NCBI RefSeq assembly: GCF_019656455.1
Contig: NZ_BPMK01000007.1
Span: 1-64,000 of the forward strand
Source of the DNA: Noviherbaspirillum aridicola
GTDB lineage: Bacteria; Pseudomonadota; Gammaproteobacteria; Burkholderiales; Burkholderiaceae_D
DNA length: 64,000 nt
Direction of reading: 5' to 3'
Below the pieces are notes generated by a model that did no database searches, was not told the DNA's origin, and worked only from the letters and a program-made list of their open reading frames with translations. Positions within the stretch are counted from its first letter, which is position 1, and each line of letters begins with the position of its first letter. Shown here piece by piece: positions 16,858 through 25,580 of this stretch. A program made the position numbers and the translations under genes.

Positions 16858-17280
16858 ATGCCGAAGCCAACCGCAAGAGACCGCTCGGTACGCAATACCG
16901 TGCTGGTGTCGATCGTCGCGCTGATCGTCGGCTTCGGTGCGATCTGGCTGTACTTCGAACGTGCCCAGCGGCTCCAGGCCGAAGTGCATTACCTGACCCT
17001 GCCCCGCGTGGCGATCAGCCGCGACGGGCATTCGATGGCCGCCACCGTCGCCATCCGCACCGACGGCACCGCCGCCGACTGGGCCGCCGGCAACCGGCGC
17101 GGGCTTGAAGAGGCGGTGAAGGTGGCGCTGATGCAGGCCGACCCGGTCGCCTCGCGCGGCCCGCGCGGCATCCGCCAGCTGCAGCAGGACATCGCCGAAA
17201 CCTGCAACCAGCTGCTCAAGACCGACAAGGTACGGGAAGCGGTGGTCACCGACTTCCTGGTGTCCGAAGGCGATTACTGA
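16858..17280 (+). CDS. FliL-like single-pass membrane protein
   Basis: The 140-residue product has one N-terminal membrane helix (TVLVSIVALIVGFGAIWLYF) and a periplasmic domain. The domain pattern resembles FliL-type proteins: a beta segment, VKVALMQAD, a long helix IRQLQQDIAETCNQLLK, and VREAVVTDFLVSEGDY at the end. No flagellar genes are near, so a true flagellar role is doubtful. It is the last gene of the operon from 14748 and overlaps the end of the convergent flavoprotein gene by 7 bp. Confidence 0.6.
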   Translation: MPKPTARDRSVRNTVLVSIVALIVGFGAIWLYFERAQRLQAEVHYLTLPRVAISRDGHSMAATVAIRTDGTAADWAAGNRRGLEEAVKVALMQADPVASRGPRGIRQLQQDIAETCNQLLKTDKVREAVVTDFLVSEGDY

Positions 17281-18194
17281 AGACGGTCATCCTGCCTGCG
17301 CAGGCGGTTGTGAACGGCCGTGGCCGCGATTGCCGCATGTCCCATGGCCACCGCGATCTGGTTCAGGCCCAGCACCACGTCGCCGGCCGCATAGAGGCCA
17401 TCGACCGTGGTCTGCTGATGGTCGTCGACATGCAGCTCGCCTTCGTCACTCGCGCGCGCGCCGAGCAGCTGCGCCAGTCCGCCGTTGACGAGGGTGCCGA
17501 GCGCGGCGTAGATCACATCGAAGCGCCGCGCCGGCTGGCCGCGCGCCTGCACCAGCACCGCATGGTCTTCGTGGACCAGCCTCTCCACCGGCTCCGGACA
17601 CCATCCGATGTCCGCGGCGCGCAGGCGAGCACAGCTCTGTTCGGAGAGCGGCGGCGTGTCGGCGACCGAAAACAGCGTGAGCTCGTGCGCGAAGTGGCGG
17701 ATGAACTCCGCCTCGCCCACCGCCGCATCGCCGCGGCCGATCACCGCCACCCGCTTGCCGATCGCTTCGAAGCCGTCGCAGATCGGGCAGTACCGAAGCT
17801 GTCCGCCCGCCACCGCCTCGGCGACCTCGCCGAAGCCCGGCTCCACGTCCTGCACCCCGGTCGCCAGGATCACATAGCGTGCATGCCAGGCCTGCCTGCC
17901 GCACCAGGCGGTGAAGCTGCCGTCGTCATTGCGCTGCAGGCGATCGACGATGCCGGTCGCCATCGGCGCGCCGTATTCCAGCGCCTGCGCGCGCAGGCGG
18001 CCGAGCAGATCCTCGCCGTGCACCCCGGCGACGAATCCGGGATAGTTGTGCGATGTCGGAATCTTGTGCAGCCGGCTGGCATCGCCGTCGAGCAGCATCA
18101 GGCGCCGGCGATAGCGCGCGAGGTAGATCGCGGCCGTCAGCCCGGCGGCCCCGCCGCCGATGATCAGGCAGTCGAGCAGCGGCGCCTCGGCCAT
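17274..18194 (-). CDS. Thioredoxin-reductase-like FAD/NAD(P)-dependent oxidoreductase
   Basis: The 306-residue product has GGGAAGLTAAIYLAR (FAD-binding, residues 13-27), ATGVQDVEPGF, a CxxC pair in YCPICDGFE near residue 136, and VIGRGDAAVGEAEF (NAD(P) site). The FAD C-terminal motif is LYAAGDVVLGLNQIAVAMG. Layout and length match low-molecular-weight thioredoxin reductases. The active-site pair is CPIC rather than the usual CATC, so the partner may not be thioredoxin. It starts one base into the stop of the upstream acidic-protein gene (TGATG), so the two are coupled. Confidence 0.85.
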   Translation of the reverse strand: MAEAPLLDCLIIGGGAAGLTAAIYLARYRRRLMLLDGDASRLHKIPTSHNYPGFVAGVHGEDLLGRLRAQALEYGAPMATGIVDRLQRNDDGSFTAWCGRQAWHARYVILATGVQDVEPGFGEVAEAVAGGQLRYCPICDGFEAIGKRVAVIGRGDAAVGEAEFIRHFAHELTLFSVADTPPLSEQSCARLRAADIGWCPEPVERLVHEDHAVLVQARGQPARRFDVIYAALGTLVNGGLAQLLGARASDEGELHVDDHQQTTVDGLYAAGDVVLGLNQIAVAMGHAAIAATAVHNRLRRQDDRLQ

Positions 18195-18583
18195 CAGGGA
18201 CGCCCCTGCTGACGCTGCTCGCCGTTGCGGCCGCCGGGCCGCGGCATGTCGTCGAGGCCGCCCGGCATGTCGTCATTGACCTCGTCGATGCGGTCGATGT
18301 TGATGTCCGCCGCCGTCTCCACCGATTCCCTTACCGCGGTCGCCCGCTCCCCGGTGCCGGTCGCATCCGAGTCGCCCTCGACGTCGATCAGGCGCGTGTC
18401 CGGATCCTCGGTCGTGCCCTTGTCCAGGCCGATATCGTCTTCTTCCACTGCCTTGATGCCGGGTTGCACATCGCTGCCGGTGTCGGTTACGTCGCTCGGG
18501 CCGAGCGACTTGCTGTCGTGCCCGCTGCCCAGGGAGCGGTCCGGTTCCGGCATCAGGTCCGGGTCAAGTGTGCTGCCTGCCAT
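18194..18583 (-). CDS. Acidic low-complexity hypothetical protein
   Basis: The 129-residue product is rich in Asp, Glu, Gly and Ser and has no signal peptide or membrane segment. Composition suggests an intrinsically disordered protein (KAVEEDDIGLDKGTTEDPD, DDMPGGLDDMPRPGG). Its start at 18583 is preceded by AAAGAGGAG. It is translationally coupled to the flavoprotein gene. I do not recognise a family. Confidence 0.6.
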   Translation of the reverse strand: MAGSTLDPDLMPEPDRSLGSGHDSKSLGPSDVTDTGSDVQPGIKAVEEDDIGLDKGTTEDPDTRLIDVEGDSDATGTGERATAVRESVETAADINIDRIDEVNDDMPGGLDDMPRPGGRNGEQRQQGRP

Positions 18584-18877
18584 GATGAACTCCTCTTTGA
18601 TGAATGAATGCGAAGCGCATCACGGAGGCGGTGCAATAAGCATGCCTCGCTCACGCGCGCCGCGCGCGGAGACGAAGCCATCGCAGCGGATGTAAATTTT
18701 GCGTCCCCCGCGCAGTTGTGCGCGCCATGCACGGCAGCACTTCAACCTGGCGAGACTGGAACTTTCGCGTTCGCGTCTTTGTCACTCGGACAATGAGAGC
18801 AGCCCTGGCGGGTCTTCGGCTCTCGACGGGATGGCGCAGGCCGCCATCAGTGACGCAACGAATCCCAGGAGTACATC
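18584..18877. other. Divergent intergenic region
   Basis: 294 bp between the acidic-protein gene (minus) and the secreted low-complexity gene (plus). It must carry both promoters. I found no confident -35/-10 pair or RNA gene. Confidence 0.4.
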
Positions 18878-19483
18878 ATGGCAAGACTACACAGGATCTT
18901 AATCGGCTCGGCGGTCATCGCCTGTGCCAACCTCGCTTATGCGCAATCGACCACAGTGCCGTCCAACTCGATCCCCGCGCAGAACGCCACCGGCGCCAGC
19001 GGCGCCACCACCGGCAGCGATGCCGGCATGGTCGGCGGCACCGGCACCTCGACTTCGGTGCCCTCGAACACCCCGGCGCCCGGCTCGATCCCGAGCGGCT
19101 CCGCCACCGGCACCTCCGGCGGCATGAGCAGCGGCAGTTCCGGCAGCGGCACTTCGGCCAGCGGCATGAGCGGCGGAGACTCCACCACCGGCACCTCCTC
19201 CAGCGGCATGAGCAGCGGCGGCTCCACCACGGGAAGCTCGTCCAGCGGCATGAGCAGCGGCGGCTCGACCGGCATGAGCAGCGGCGCTTCCGGCGCTTCG
19301 TCCTCCAATTCCATCCCGGCCCAGAACGCCACCGGCGCGACCGGTTCGGGCACCGGCAGCGATGCCGGCATGGTGGGGGGCACCGGCACCTCGACCTCGG
19401 TACCGTCGAACACGCCCGCTCCGGGCGCGACCAGCGGCACCGGCGCCTCGGGCAGCGGCACCTCCGGCAGCACCAGCCGCTAA
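18878..19483 (+). CDS. Secreted Gly/Ser/Thr-rich low-complexity protein with duplicated GSDAGMVGGTGTSTS module
   Basis: The 201-residue product has a signal peptide (RILIGSAVIACANLAYA). A module of about 45 residues occurs at both ends: SIPAQNATGA, then GSDAGMVGGTGTSTSVPSNT. Between the copies lies a stretch made almost only of Gly, Ser, Thr and Met, with repeated SSGMSSGGST units. The same module appears once in the secreted protein at 23901. No enzyme motif. Such composition suggests an extended or cross-linking extracellular polymer. The gene is monocistronic, with a strong terminator 25 bp downstream. Confidence 0.7.
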   Translation: MARLHRILIGSAVIACANLAYAQSTTVPSNSIPAQNATGASGATTGSDAGMVGGTGTSTSVPSNTPAPGSIPSGSATGTSGGMSSGSSGSGTSASGMSGGDSTTGTSSSGMSSGGSTTGSSSSGMSSGGSTGMSSGASGASSSNSIPAQNATGATGSGTGSDAGMVGGTGTSTSVPSNTPAPGATSGTGASGSGTSGSTSR

Positions 19484-19508
19484 GCCAGGCGACGACGCTC
19501 GACTCATG

Positions 19509-19543
19509 CGCCGCCGGGGAGCGATTCCCGGCGGCGTTTTTCT
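19509..19543 (+). terminator. Rho-independent terminator
   Basis: A 10-bp stem CGCCGCCGGG / CCCGGCGGCG with an 8-base loop at 19509-19536, followed by TTTTTCTT. Confidence 0.88.
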
Positions 19544-19604
19544 TGCCCCGCGCGTACAATGCGCAGGCAAGACCTTGACCTGTTCAGCACCCGCCCCAGC
19601 TCCC

Positions 19605-20753
19605 ATGAATGCCCCGGACCGCCGTATCGCGCATCTCGATATGGATGCCTTCTATGCGTCGGTCGAATTGCTGCGTTACCCCGAGCTGCGCGGCCAGCCC
19701 GTCGTGATCGGCGGCCGCTCCATCCACAAGCCCGCCGAGCGCGCCGACGGCAGCCGTGAATTTTCCCGCCTGCGCGAGTACGCGGGACGCGGCGTAGTGA
19801 CCACTTCCACCTACGAGGCGCGCGCACTAGGCGTGTTCTCCGCCATGGGCGTGATGAAGGCCGCGCAGCTCGCGCCCGACGCGATCCTGCTGCCGGCCGA
19901 CTTCGACGCCTATCGTCATTACTCCCGCCTGTTCAAGGCCGCCGTCGCATCGATCGCGCCGCACATCGAAGACCGCGGCATCGACGAGATCTATATCGAC
20001 CTCAGCGCCATCGACGAAGACTCGCGCTCGCTCGGCACGCGCATCAAGCAGGCGGTGCGCGACGCCACCGGCCTGTCCTGCTCGATCGGCATCGCCCCCA
20101 ACAAGCTGCTGGCGAAGATCTGCTCCGACCTCGAAAAACCCAATGGCCTGACCATCATCGGCGAGGCCGACATCCCGGCGCGCATCTGGCCGCTGGCGGT
20201 GCGCAAGATCAATGGCATCGGTCCGAAGGCCAACGACAAGCTGGGTGCGCTCGGCATTCTCACGGTAGGCGATCTCGCCCATGCCGACGCCGGACTGCTG
20301 CAGACGCATTTCGGCCGCAACTATGCGGAGTGGCTGCACAGCGTCGCCCACGGCAGGGATCAGCGCCCGGTCGTCACCAGCTCCGAACCGAAGTCGATCA
20401 GCCGCGAAACCACCTTCGAGCGCGACCTGCATGCGCGGCTGGACCGCGATACGCTGTCGGGCATCTTTACCGGTCTCTGCACGCGGGTGGCCGACGACCT
20501 CAAGCGCAAGGGCTATGTCAGCCGCACCATCGGCATCAAGCTGCGCTTCGCCGACTTCCGCACCGTCACCCGCGACATCACGCTGACCGCGCCCACCGCC
20601 GACCCGGCGACGATACGCCGTGCCGCCGGCGAATGCCTGCGTCGCGTGCCGCTGGAGCGGCGCATCCGCCTGCTCGGCGTGCGGGCGGGGGCGCTGGCGC
20701 GGCCCGACGAGGCGCCGCAGGACGCGGTGCAGCACGACCTGTTCGCCACCTGA
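19605..20753 (+). CDS. dinB: DNA polymerase IV (Y-family)
   Basis: The 382-residue translesion polymerase has IAHLDMDAFYASVE (metal aspartates), VVTTSTYEARALGV, DEIYIDLS (catalytic carboxylates near residue 128), SIGIAPNKLLAKI and the helix-hairpin-helix INGIGPKANDKL. A little-finger domain follows. The C-terminus QHDLF is a textbook beta-clamp-binding peptide. ATG 19605 gives the normal N-terminus; the frame upstream is an artefact running through the previous gene. No LexA-type operator was recognised in the 60-bp upstream gap. Confidence 0.92.
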   Translation: MNAPDRRIAHLDMDAFYASVELLRYPELRGQPVVIGGRSIHKPAERADGSREFSRLREYAGRGVVTTSTYEARALGVFSAMGVMKAAQLAPDAILLPADFDAYRHYSRLFKAAVASIAPHIEDRGIDEIYIDLSAIDEDSRSLGTRIKQAVRDATGLSCSIGIAPNKLLAKICSDLEKPNGLTIIGEADIPARIWPLAVRKINGIGPKANDKLGALGILTVGDLAHADAGLLQTHFGRNYAEWLHSVAHGRDQRPVVTSSEPKSISRETTFERDLHARLDRDTLSGIFTGLCTRVADDLKRKGYVSRTIGIKLRFADFRTVTRDITLTAPTADPATIRRAAGECLRRVPLERRIRLLGVRAGALARPDEAPQDAVQHDLFAT

Positions 20754-20932
20754 GGCAGCGTCGCGCTGCGTCCACAGGCGTGAGAAATTGCATCTGTGCG
20801 CGCACGCGCGCGGATCCTGCAAAGGCTGTTTCCCGCGCGTTTTGTCAATCGCTGATGCGGCACGCGCGCCACTGACTGGGGCCATACCCGCGTGTAGAAT
20901 GGCCCCTCGTTTTTTACAAGGAATGCCGTCTC

Positions 20933-21844
20933 ATGTGGTTCAAGAATCTGCAGCTTTACCGACTCACCGCGCCCTGGACCTGGACCGCCGAACAGCTGGA
21001 AGAAAAGCTCGCGCCGCAAGCCTTCGCGCCCTGCGGCAGCGGCGACATGGACAGCAGCGGCTGGCTCTCGCCGCGCGAGAACGGCATGCTGGTGCACACC
21101 GTGAACCGCCAGCTGCTGCTGCAGCTCGGCAGCGAAAGAAAACTGCTGCCGTCGTCAGTGATCAACCAGGTGACCAAGGCGCGCGCCACTGAACTGGAAG
21201 AGCAGCAGGGCTTCAAGCCCGGCCGCAAGCAGATGAAGGAGCTCAAGGAGCAGGTCACCGAAGAGCTGCTGCCGCGCGCCTTCAGCATCCGCCGCAGCAC
21301 CCGCGTCTGGATCGATCCGGTGCACGGCTGGATGGCGGTCGATGCCGCCAGCGCCGCCAAGGCCGATGAAGTCTTCAAGCTGCTGCTCAAGTCGCTCGAC
21401 ACGCTGCCCTTCGCCTCGCTGCGCACCGAGCGCTCGCCGCAGTCGGCGATGACCGACTGGCTGGCCGCCGACGAGGCCCCGGCCGGCTTCACCGTCGACC
21501 AGGACACCGAGCTGCGCGCCACCGGAGAAGGCAAGGCCACCGTGCGCTATGTGCGCCACACGCTGGAAGCGGAAGACGTGCGCCGCCATATCGCCGCAGG
21601 CAAGCAGTGCACCCGGCTGGCCATGACCTGGAACGACCGCGTCTCCTTCGTGCTGACCGAGACGCTGGCCATCAAGCGCGTCGCGCCGCTCGACGTGCTC
21701 AAGGAAAACGCCGACGCCGCGACCATGAACGAGGATGAGCGCTTCGATACCGATTTCGCGCTGATGAGCGGCGAGCTGGCGCAGCTGGTGGCCGACCTGG
21801 TGCTGGCGCTCGGCGGCGAGGAACAGCAGAAGAAGGCTGCCTGA
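20933..21844 (+). CDS. rdgC: Recombination-associated protein RdgC
   Basis: The 303-residue product starts [12 protein letters not shown] and carries [14 protein letters not shown], the [17 protein letters not shown] segment and [10 protein letters not shown], all typical of RdgC. RdgC is a ring-shaped dimer that coats double-stranded DNA and restrains RecA-mediated recombination. Length equals E. coli RdgC (303). An apparent -10 and AAGGAAT lie just before the ATG. It ends at a terminator shared with the convergent tRNA-Asp gene. Confidence 0.93.
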   Translation: MWFKNLQLYRLTAPWTWTAEQLEEKLAPQAFAPCGSGDMDSSGWLSPRENGMLVHTVNRQLLLQLGSERKLLPSSVINQVTKARATELEEQQGFKPGRKQMKELKEQVTEELLPRAFSIRRSTRVWIDPVHGWMAVDAASAAKADEVFKLLLKSLDTLPFASLRTERSPQSAMTDWLAADEAPAGFTVDQDTELRATGEGKATVRYVRHTLEAEDVRRHIAAGKQCTRLAMTWNDRVSFVLTETLAIKRVAPLDVLKENADAATMNEDERFDTDFALMSGELAQLVADLVLALGGEEQQKKAA

Positions 21845-21901
21845 GGCAGGCTGGCGGGCAGGGCGGCGATGCCGTCCTTGCCGCTTGCGGATGTGTGGAC
21901 G

Positions 21902-21936
21902 AAAAAAAAGACGAACCCGAAGGTTCGTCTTTTTTT
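21902..21936. terminator. Bidirectional Rho-independent terminator (rdgC / tRNA-Asp)
   Basis: The palindrome AGACGAACC-CGAA-GGTTCGTCT is flanked by an A-run and a T-run, so it can stop transcription from both sides: rdgC on plus and tRNA-Asp on minus. Confidence 0.9.
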
Positions 21937-21939
21937 GTC

Positions 21940-22016
21940 TGGCGGAGTGGACGGGACTCGAACCCGCGACCCCCGGCGTGACAGGCCGGTATTCTAACCG
22001 ACTGAACTACCACTCC
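21940..22016 (-). tRNA. tRNA-Asp (GTC)
   Basis: On the minus strand the 77-nt sequence folds as a cloverleaf: acceptor GGAGTGG/CCACTCC, anticodon stem CCGGC/GCCGG enclosing the loop CTGTCAC (anticodon GTC), and a T arm with TTCGAGT. The 3' CCA is encoded. Confidence 0.96.
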
Positions 22017-22148
22017 TGAAAACTGCTCATCCCCGGCAGGCCGGTGATGCGACGTTTGTCACGACGTCTGAAGGGCCTGAAATATACAGCAAATATTTTC
22101 GTTTGGCTAGTCTAGAATGTTCGCACCTCCCGTCTTGCCCATTTCGAC

Positions 22149-23144
22149 ATGAGATCCAGCGACCTGCCGCTATTCCCGCCGATCGAGCCGCGCCGCGCCG
22201 GCATGATGCAGGTGGACGATATTCACACGCTGTACTGGGAAGAATCGGGCAGGCCCGACGGCGTGCCCGTGCTGTTTCTCCACGGCGGGCCGGGAGGCGG
22301 CACCTCGCCCGCGCATCGCCGCTTCTTCGATCCCGCGCATTACCGCATCGTGATGTTCGACCAGCGCGGCGCAGGCAAGTCGACGCCGCTGGGCGAATAC
22401 CGGAACAACACCACGCAGCTGCTGATACAGGACATCGAGCGCCTGCGCGAACTGCTCGGCATCGAGCGCTGGCTGCTGTTCGGCGGCTCCTGGGGCTCGA
22501 CGCTGGCACTGGCCTACGGCCAGGCCCATCCCGCACGCTGCCTCGGCTTCATCCTGCGCGGCATCTTCCTCTGCACACCCGCCGAAATCGACTGGTTCAT
22601 GCACGGCATGCGCTGGTTCTTCCCGGAAGTGCATGAGGCTTTCGTCGCGCCGATTCCGCCCGCGGAACGCCCGGATCTGCTGCAGGCCTATTGCCGTCGC
22701 CTGTTCAGCGAGGATCCCGCCGTCTACCTGCCCGCGGCCCGCAGCTGGAGCCGTTACGAAGCCGCCTGCCTGTTCCTGCTGCCCGATCCGGAGGTGGTCG
22801 ACGACTGGTCCGACGACGACGCCAGCCTCGGCATCGGCCGCCTGGAGGCCCATTACTTCCGCCACCAGGGATTTTTCGAGCCGGACGAACTGATCGCCGG
22901 CCTCGGCCGCATCCGCCATCTGCCCGCCTTCATCGTCCAGGGCCGCTACGACGTCGTCTGTCCGCCGGCCACCGCGCACCGCCTGCACGCGGCCTGGCCC
23001 GGCTCGCGCCTGCGCATCGTCGGCGACGCCGGCCATTCCGCTTTCGAACCCGGTACCGCGCATGCGCTGGTCGCCGCCACCGAGCAGTTCCGGCGACACG
23101 GCGCCTTTCCTGAAACCGACCGCCCCGGTGCCGCCGACTTGTAA
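22149..23144 (+). CDS. pip: Prolyl aminopeptidase
   Basis: The 331-residue alpha/beta hydrolase has HGGPGGGTSPAHRRFFDP (oxyanion region), MFDQRGAGKSTPLGEY and the nucleophile elbow FGGSWGSTLALAY (serine near residue 118). The C-terminal part carries GRYDVVCPPATAHRLH (Asp) and DAGHSAFEP (His). These are the signatures of peptidase family S33 proline iminopeptidase, which removes N-terminal proline in the cytosol. A TAGAAT -10-like element is at 22113-22118. Confidence 0.92.
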   Translation: MRSSDLPLFPPIEPRRAGMMQVDDIHTLYWEESGRPDGVPVLFLHGGPGGGTSPAHRRFFDPAHYRIVMFDQRGAGKSTPLGEYRNNTTQLLIQDIERLRELLGIERWLLFGGSWGSTLALAYGQAHPARCLGFILRGIFLCTPAEIDWFMHGMRWFFPEVHEAFVAPIPPAERPDLLQAYCRRLFSEDPAVYLPAARSWSRYEAACLFLLPDPEVVDDWSDDDASLGIGRLEAHYFRHQGFFEPDELIAGLGRIRHLPAFIVQGRYDVVCPPATAHRLHAAWPGSRLRIVGDAGHSAFEPGTAHALVAATEQFRRHGAFPETDRPGAADL

Positions 23145-23234
23145 GCAGCGGTAAGATTGCGAAGCGGCATCGACGGGATCGATTAATGTTTTTCGAATTC
23201 CCCGCGCTTGCCCAAGTCCGCCCCGGAGCGTGCC

Positions 23235-23720
23235 ATGCATACCCGATTCGCCATACTGTTAGCCGCCGGCCTGCTGGCCGCCTGCGCATCCCGCGACGAC
23301 AGGACGCCGGCCGGCCGTCCTGGCGGCCCGTCCGACGACCGGGTCGAGACCCGCCGCGACGCCACCTCCACCGCGCAGACCGTCGAAGGCTACAAGCGCG
23401 ATGTCGCGCAGCGCATTTCGCAGGTCAATTCCACCCGCGTCTATGTCGGCCGCCCACAGGCGCTGCTGCGCTCGGTCGTCGTGGTCCGCTACACAGTGGA
23501 TAGCGGTGGCTCGCTGATCCGCAGCGAGATCATGCGCTCCAACCGTGACCGCGAAACCGAGAGCACCGCGCTGGCCACCCTGCGCGGAGCCGCCCCCTTC
23601 CCCAAGCCCGCCTCCCACCTGCTGCGTCACGGCCGGCTCGAGCTCGCCGAGACCTGGCTGTTCAACAGTGACGGCCGCTTCCAGCTGCGCAGCATCGCCG
23701 AGCCGCAGATGGACCAGTGA
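23235..23720 (+). CDS. Lipoprotein with TonB-C-like domain
   Basis: The 161-residue product has a lipobox signal (FAILLAAGLLAAC, cysteine near residue 17). After a disordered linker it has a domain resembling the TonB C-terminal fold: VVVVRYTVDSGGSLIRSEIM, then TALATLRGAAPFPKP and ETWLFNSDGRFQLRS. There is no TonB membrane anchor or proline rod, so this is probably not an energy transducer but an envelope lipoprotein using the same fold. ATG at 23235 with GGAG upstream. Confidence 0.72.
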   Translation: MHTRFAILLAAGLLAACASRDDRTPAGRPGGPSDDRVETRRDATSTAQTVEGYKRDVAQRISQVNSTRVYVGRPQALLRSVVVVRYTVDSGGSLIRSEIMRSNRDRETESTALATLRGAAPFPKPASHLLRHGRLELAETWLFNSDGRFQLRSIAEPQMDQ

Positions 23721-23900
23721 GTCTGCGTTACACCCGCTTACATACGCGGAACGGCTTGAATATCAGCGGTTTCCTTGCGCTTTAACAGCCAATGCTGCGC
23801 TGCTTTCGCCGTCGCTCCTGAACATGCATTCCCTCGCCGCAGTCGAAACAGCTGCAGCAGGTTCATTCCATGAATGCAGTCCATCCAAGGAGTCCAAGTC

Positions 23901-24419
23901 ATGACGCTCAATACACTGAAAACCCTGTCGTTCGTGATCGTCGCATCGGTATCCTCCCTCGCATTGGCCCAGTCCTCGTCGACCAGCGGGACATCGACGC
24001 AGCAGCAGATCAAATCCCAGAACGCCACCGGTGCCACCGGCGCCGGTACCGGCAGCGACGCAGGCATGGTCGGTGGCACCGGCACGTCGACCTCGATCCC
24101 CTCGAATACGCCTGCCCCGGGCGCAAGCAGCGGCGCGTCCTCGTCAGGCCAGGCAGGGGCGAGCTCGTCATCGGGCAGTTCCGCAGGCACCGGCACCGCA
24201 CCCGTCGGCCAGCAGACCGACAAGGGCGCCGCGCTGAGCGGCTCCGCGGCCAGCAACGATCCCGCCACCAAGCCGTCGAGCGCAAAGAAATCGGCCCGGA
24301 AGGAAGAGAAGAAGGAAGAGAAAAAGGCCGCCCGCAAGAGCGACCGCGCCAGCGGCAGCGCGACCAGCGGCAACAGCACGGGCGACACTTCATCCCCCGC
24401 AGCCGGCGCGAGCAAGTAA
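23901..24419 (+). CDS. Secreted low-complexity protein with GSDAGMVGGTGTSTS module
   Basis: The 172-residue product has a signal peptide ending SLALA. One copy of the module found twice in the protein at 18878 follows (QNATGATGAGTGSDAGMVGG, then TSTSIPSNTPAPG). A Ser/Gly stretch and a lysine/glutamate-rich segment come next (KSARKEEKKEEKKAARK, about residues 132-150), then a Ser/Gly tail. Strong ribosome binding site AAGGAG. Monocistronic with its own terminator. No known domain; probably a surface or matrix polypeptide related to the 18878 product. Confidence 0.68.
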   Translation: MTLNTLKTLSFVIVASVSSLALAQSSSTSGTSTQQQIKSQNATGATGAGTGSDAGMVGGTGTSTSIPSNTPAPGASSGASSSGQAGASSSSGSSAGTGTAPVGQQTDKGAALSGSAASNDPATKPSSAKKSARKEEKKEEKKAARKSDRASGSATSGNSTGDTSSPAAGASK

Positions 24420-24440
24420 GCCCCGGCTCCGGCCGGCGAC

Positions 24441-24469
24441 AAAAAAAGCGGCCTCGAAGGCCGCTTTTT
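24441..24469. terminator. Bidirectional Rho-independent terminator
   Basis: Stem AGCGGCC/GGCCGCT with loop TCGAA, A-run before and T-run after. It sits between convergent genes at 23901 (plus) and 24487 (minus) and serves both. Confidence 0.88.
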
Positions 24470-24486
24470 CACATCGGACGGCTGGT

Positions 24487-24972
24487 TCAGTCGTGGTGCT
24501 TGCCCTTGCCGTGACCTTCGCCATGGCCCTTGCCATGGCCGCGGCCATGATGGCCGTCGTGATGGTCGCGATCCTTGCCGCGGCCATGGTGGCCATCGTG
24601 ATGGTCCCGGTCCTTGCCGCGGTAGTGATGGCCGTCGTCATGTCGATGACGGCGCGGTTCGTATTCCGCGGATTTCACGAAATACACCGGCACGCCGCAG
24701 GCGTCGTAACGATGGCAATGCTTGCCCCAGTTCTTTGCATGGCCCGGCGGCACATGCATGTAGACCGGGCGTACCGGGCGCGCTTCCCGCACGATGACCA
24801 TCGGCTGCTGATAAACCAGGACGGGGCGGGTATTGCCGATGTCGACCCGGCCGTAGACGCCTGGCGCGACTTCGCCCGACAGGCTCACGCCCACGTTCAC
24901 GTCGCTCGCGTGCGCGGAGCCGGCGATGGCGGCAAACAGGACACCGGCGACGATCTTCAGCTTGTGTTGCAT
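24487..24972 (-). CDS. Exported protein with histidine-rich C-terminal tail
   Basis: The 161-residue product has a signal peptide (ending GSAHA) and a conserved middle part (EVAPGVYGRVDIGNTRP, then MHVPPGHAKNWGKHCHRYDA). The last 50 residues are almost only His, Asp, Gly, Lys and Arg, with direct repeats of GKDRDHHDGHHGR. The tail probably binds Ni, Zn or Cu ions in the periplasm. The middle part resembles a widespread family of small periplasmic proteins of unknown role. Confidence 0.65.
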   Translation of the reverse strand: MQHKLKIVAGVLFAAIAGSAHASDVNVGVSLSGEVAPGVYGRVDIGNTRPVLVYQQPMVIVREARPVRPVYMHVPPGHAKNWGKHCHRYDACGVPVYFVKSAEYEPRRHRHDDGHHYRGKDRDHHDGHHGRGKDRDHHDGHHGRGHGKGHGEGHGKGKHHD

Positions 24973-25277
24973 AGTGATTTCCTCTCAGGCAGGCGCTTTG
25001 CGCCGGATGCGCGCATATTAAGACAAATCCATGCGGCAACATGTTGACACGTAACAACAGTTACAACAGGCGCCATGCCGACACAAGCGCAGGCCCCCGA
25101 CGAGGATTTGTGGCGAAGCGAGTCCCGGCGGTTCTGCCCCGCCTGACCGAGGTCAAGAAGCGTGGGGCTCTGCCTGTTGCCGCCAGGACTTGCCCGTTCC
25201 CACTGTGTTACCTTTAGGTAAAGACGAGCGGCGTCCGCGTTAGAATCGCTGCTTGATTTTTCGAAAGGAGTACAGCC
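24973..25277. promoter_or_regulatory. Divergent intergenic region with a 14-bp palindrome
   Basis: 305 bp between the His-rich protein gene (minus) and the YqjD-like operon (plus). A perfect palindrome TTACCTTTAGGTAA at 25208-25221 lies 19 bp before a TAGAAT -10 element (25241-25246), so it overlaps the -35 position of the plus promoter and could be an operator. Nothing else was recognised. Confidence 0.45.
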
Positions 25278-25580
25278 ATGCCCAATCCCAGCATCAAGAC
25301 CGTGCGTAACGACATGAAGACCCTGATCGAAGACGCCCGCGAGCTTTTTCGCGAAGCCTCCCATAACACCGGCGAAAAAGCCGAAGACCTGCGCGCGCGC
25401 GGCCTGAAGCTGCTCGACGGAGCGATGGAAAAGGCCCACGAGGTGCAGGCTGTCGCGCTTGAAAAAGGCAAGGCAGCCGCGCACGGCGCGGACGAGTTCG
25501 TGCACCAGAAGCCGTGGCAGGCGGTCGGCCTGGCCGCCGGCATCGGACTGGTCGTGGGCCTGCTGATCTCGCGCCGATGA
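25278..25580 (+). CDS. DUF883 (ElaB/YqjD-type) protein
   Basis: The 100-residue product has an amphipathic N-terminal helix region and a C-terminal glycine-containing membrane helix (QAVGLAAGIGLVVGLLISRR). This is the YqjD/ElaB layout of ribosome-associated inner-membrane stress proteins. AAAGGAG precedes the ATG. Its stop overlaps the next gene (ATGA); the three genes match the E. coli yqjD-yqjE-yqjK order. Confidence 0.85.
   Translation: MPNPSIKTVRNDMKTLIEDARELFREASHNTGEKAEDLRARGLKLLDGAMEKAHEVQAVALEKGKAAAHGADEFVHQKPWQAVGLAAGIGLVVGLLISRR

Noticed and set aside
16858-17280. True flagellar FliL
   Set aside because: Topology and pattern fit, but no flagellar genes lie nearby and the operon partners are slyX and DUF2288; kept as FliL-like only.
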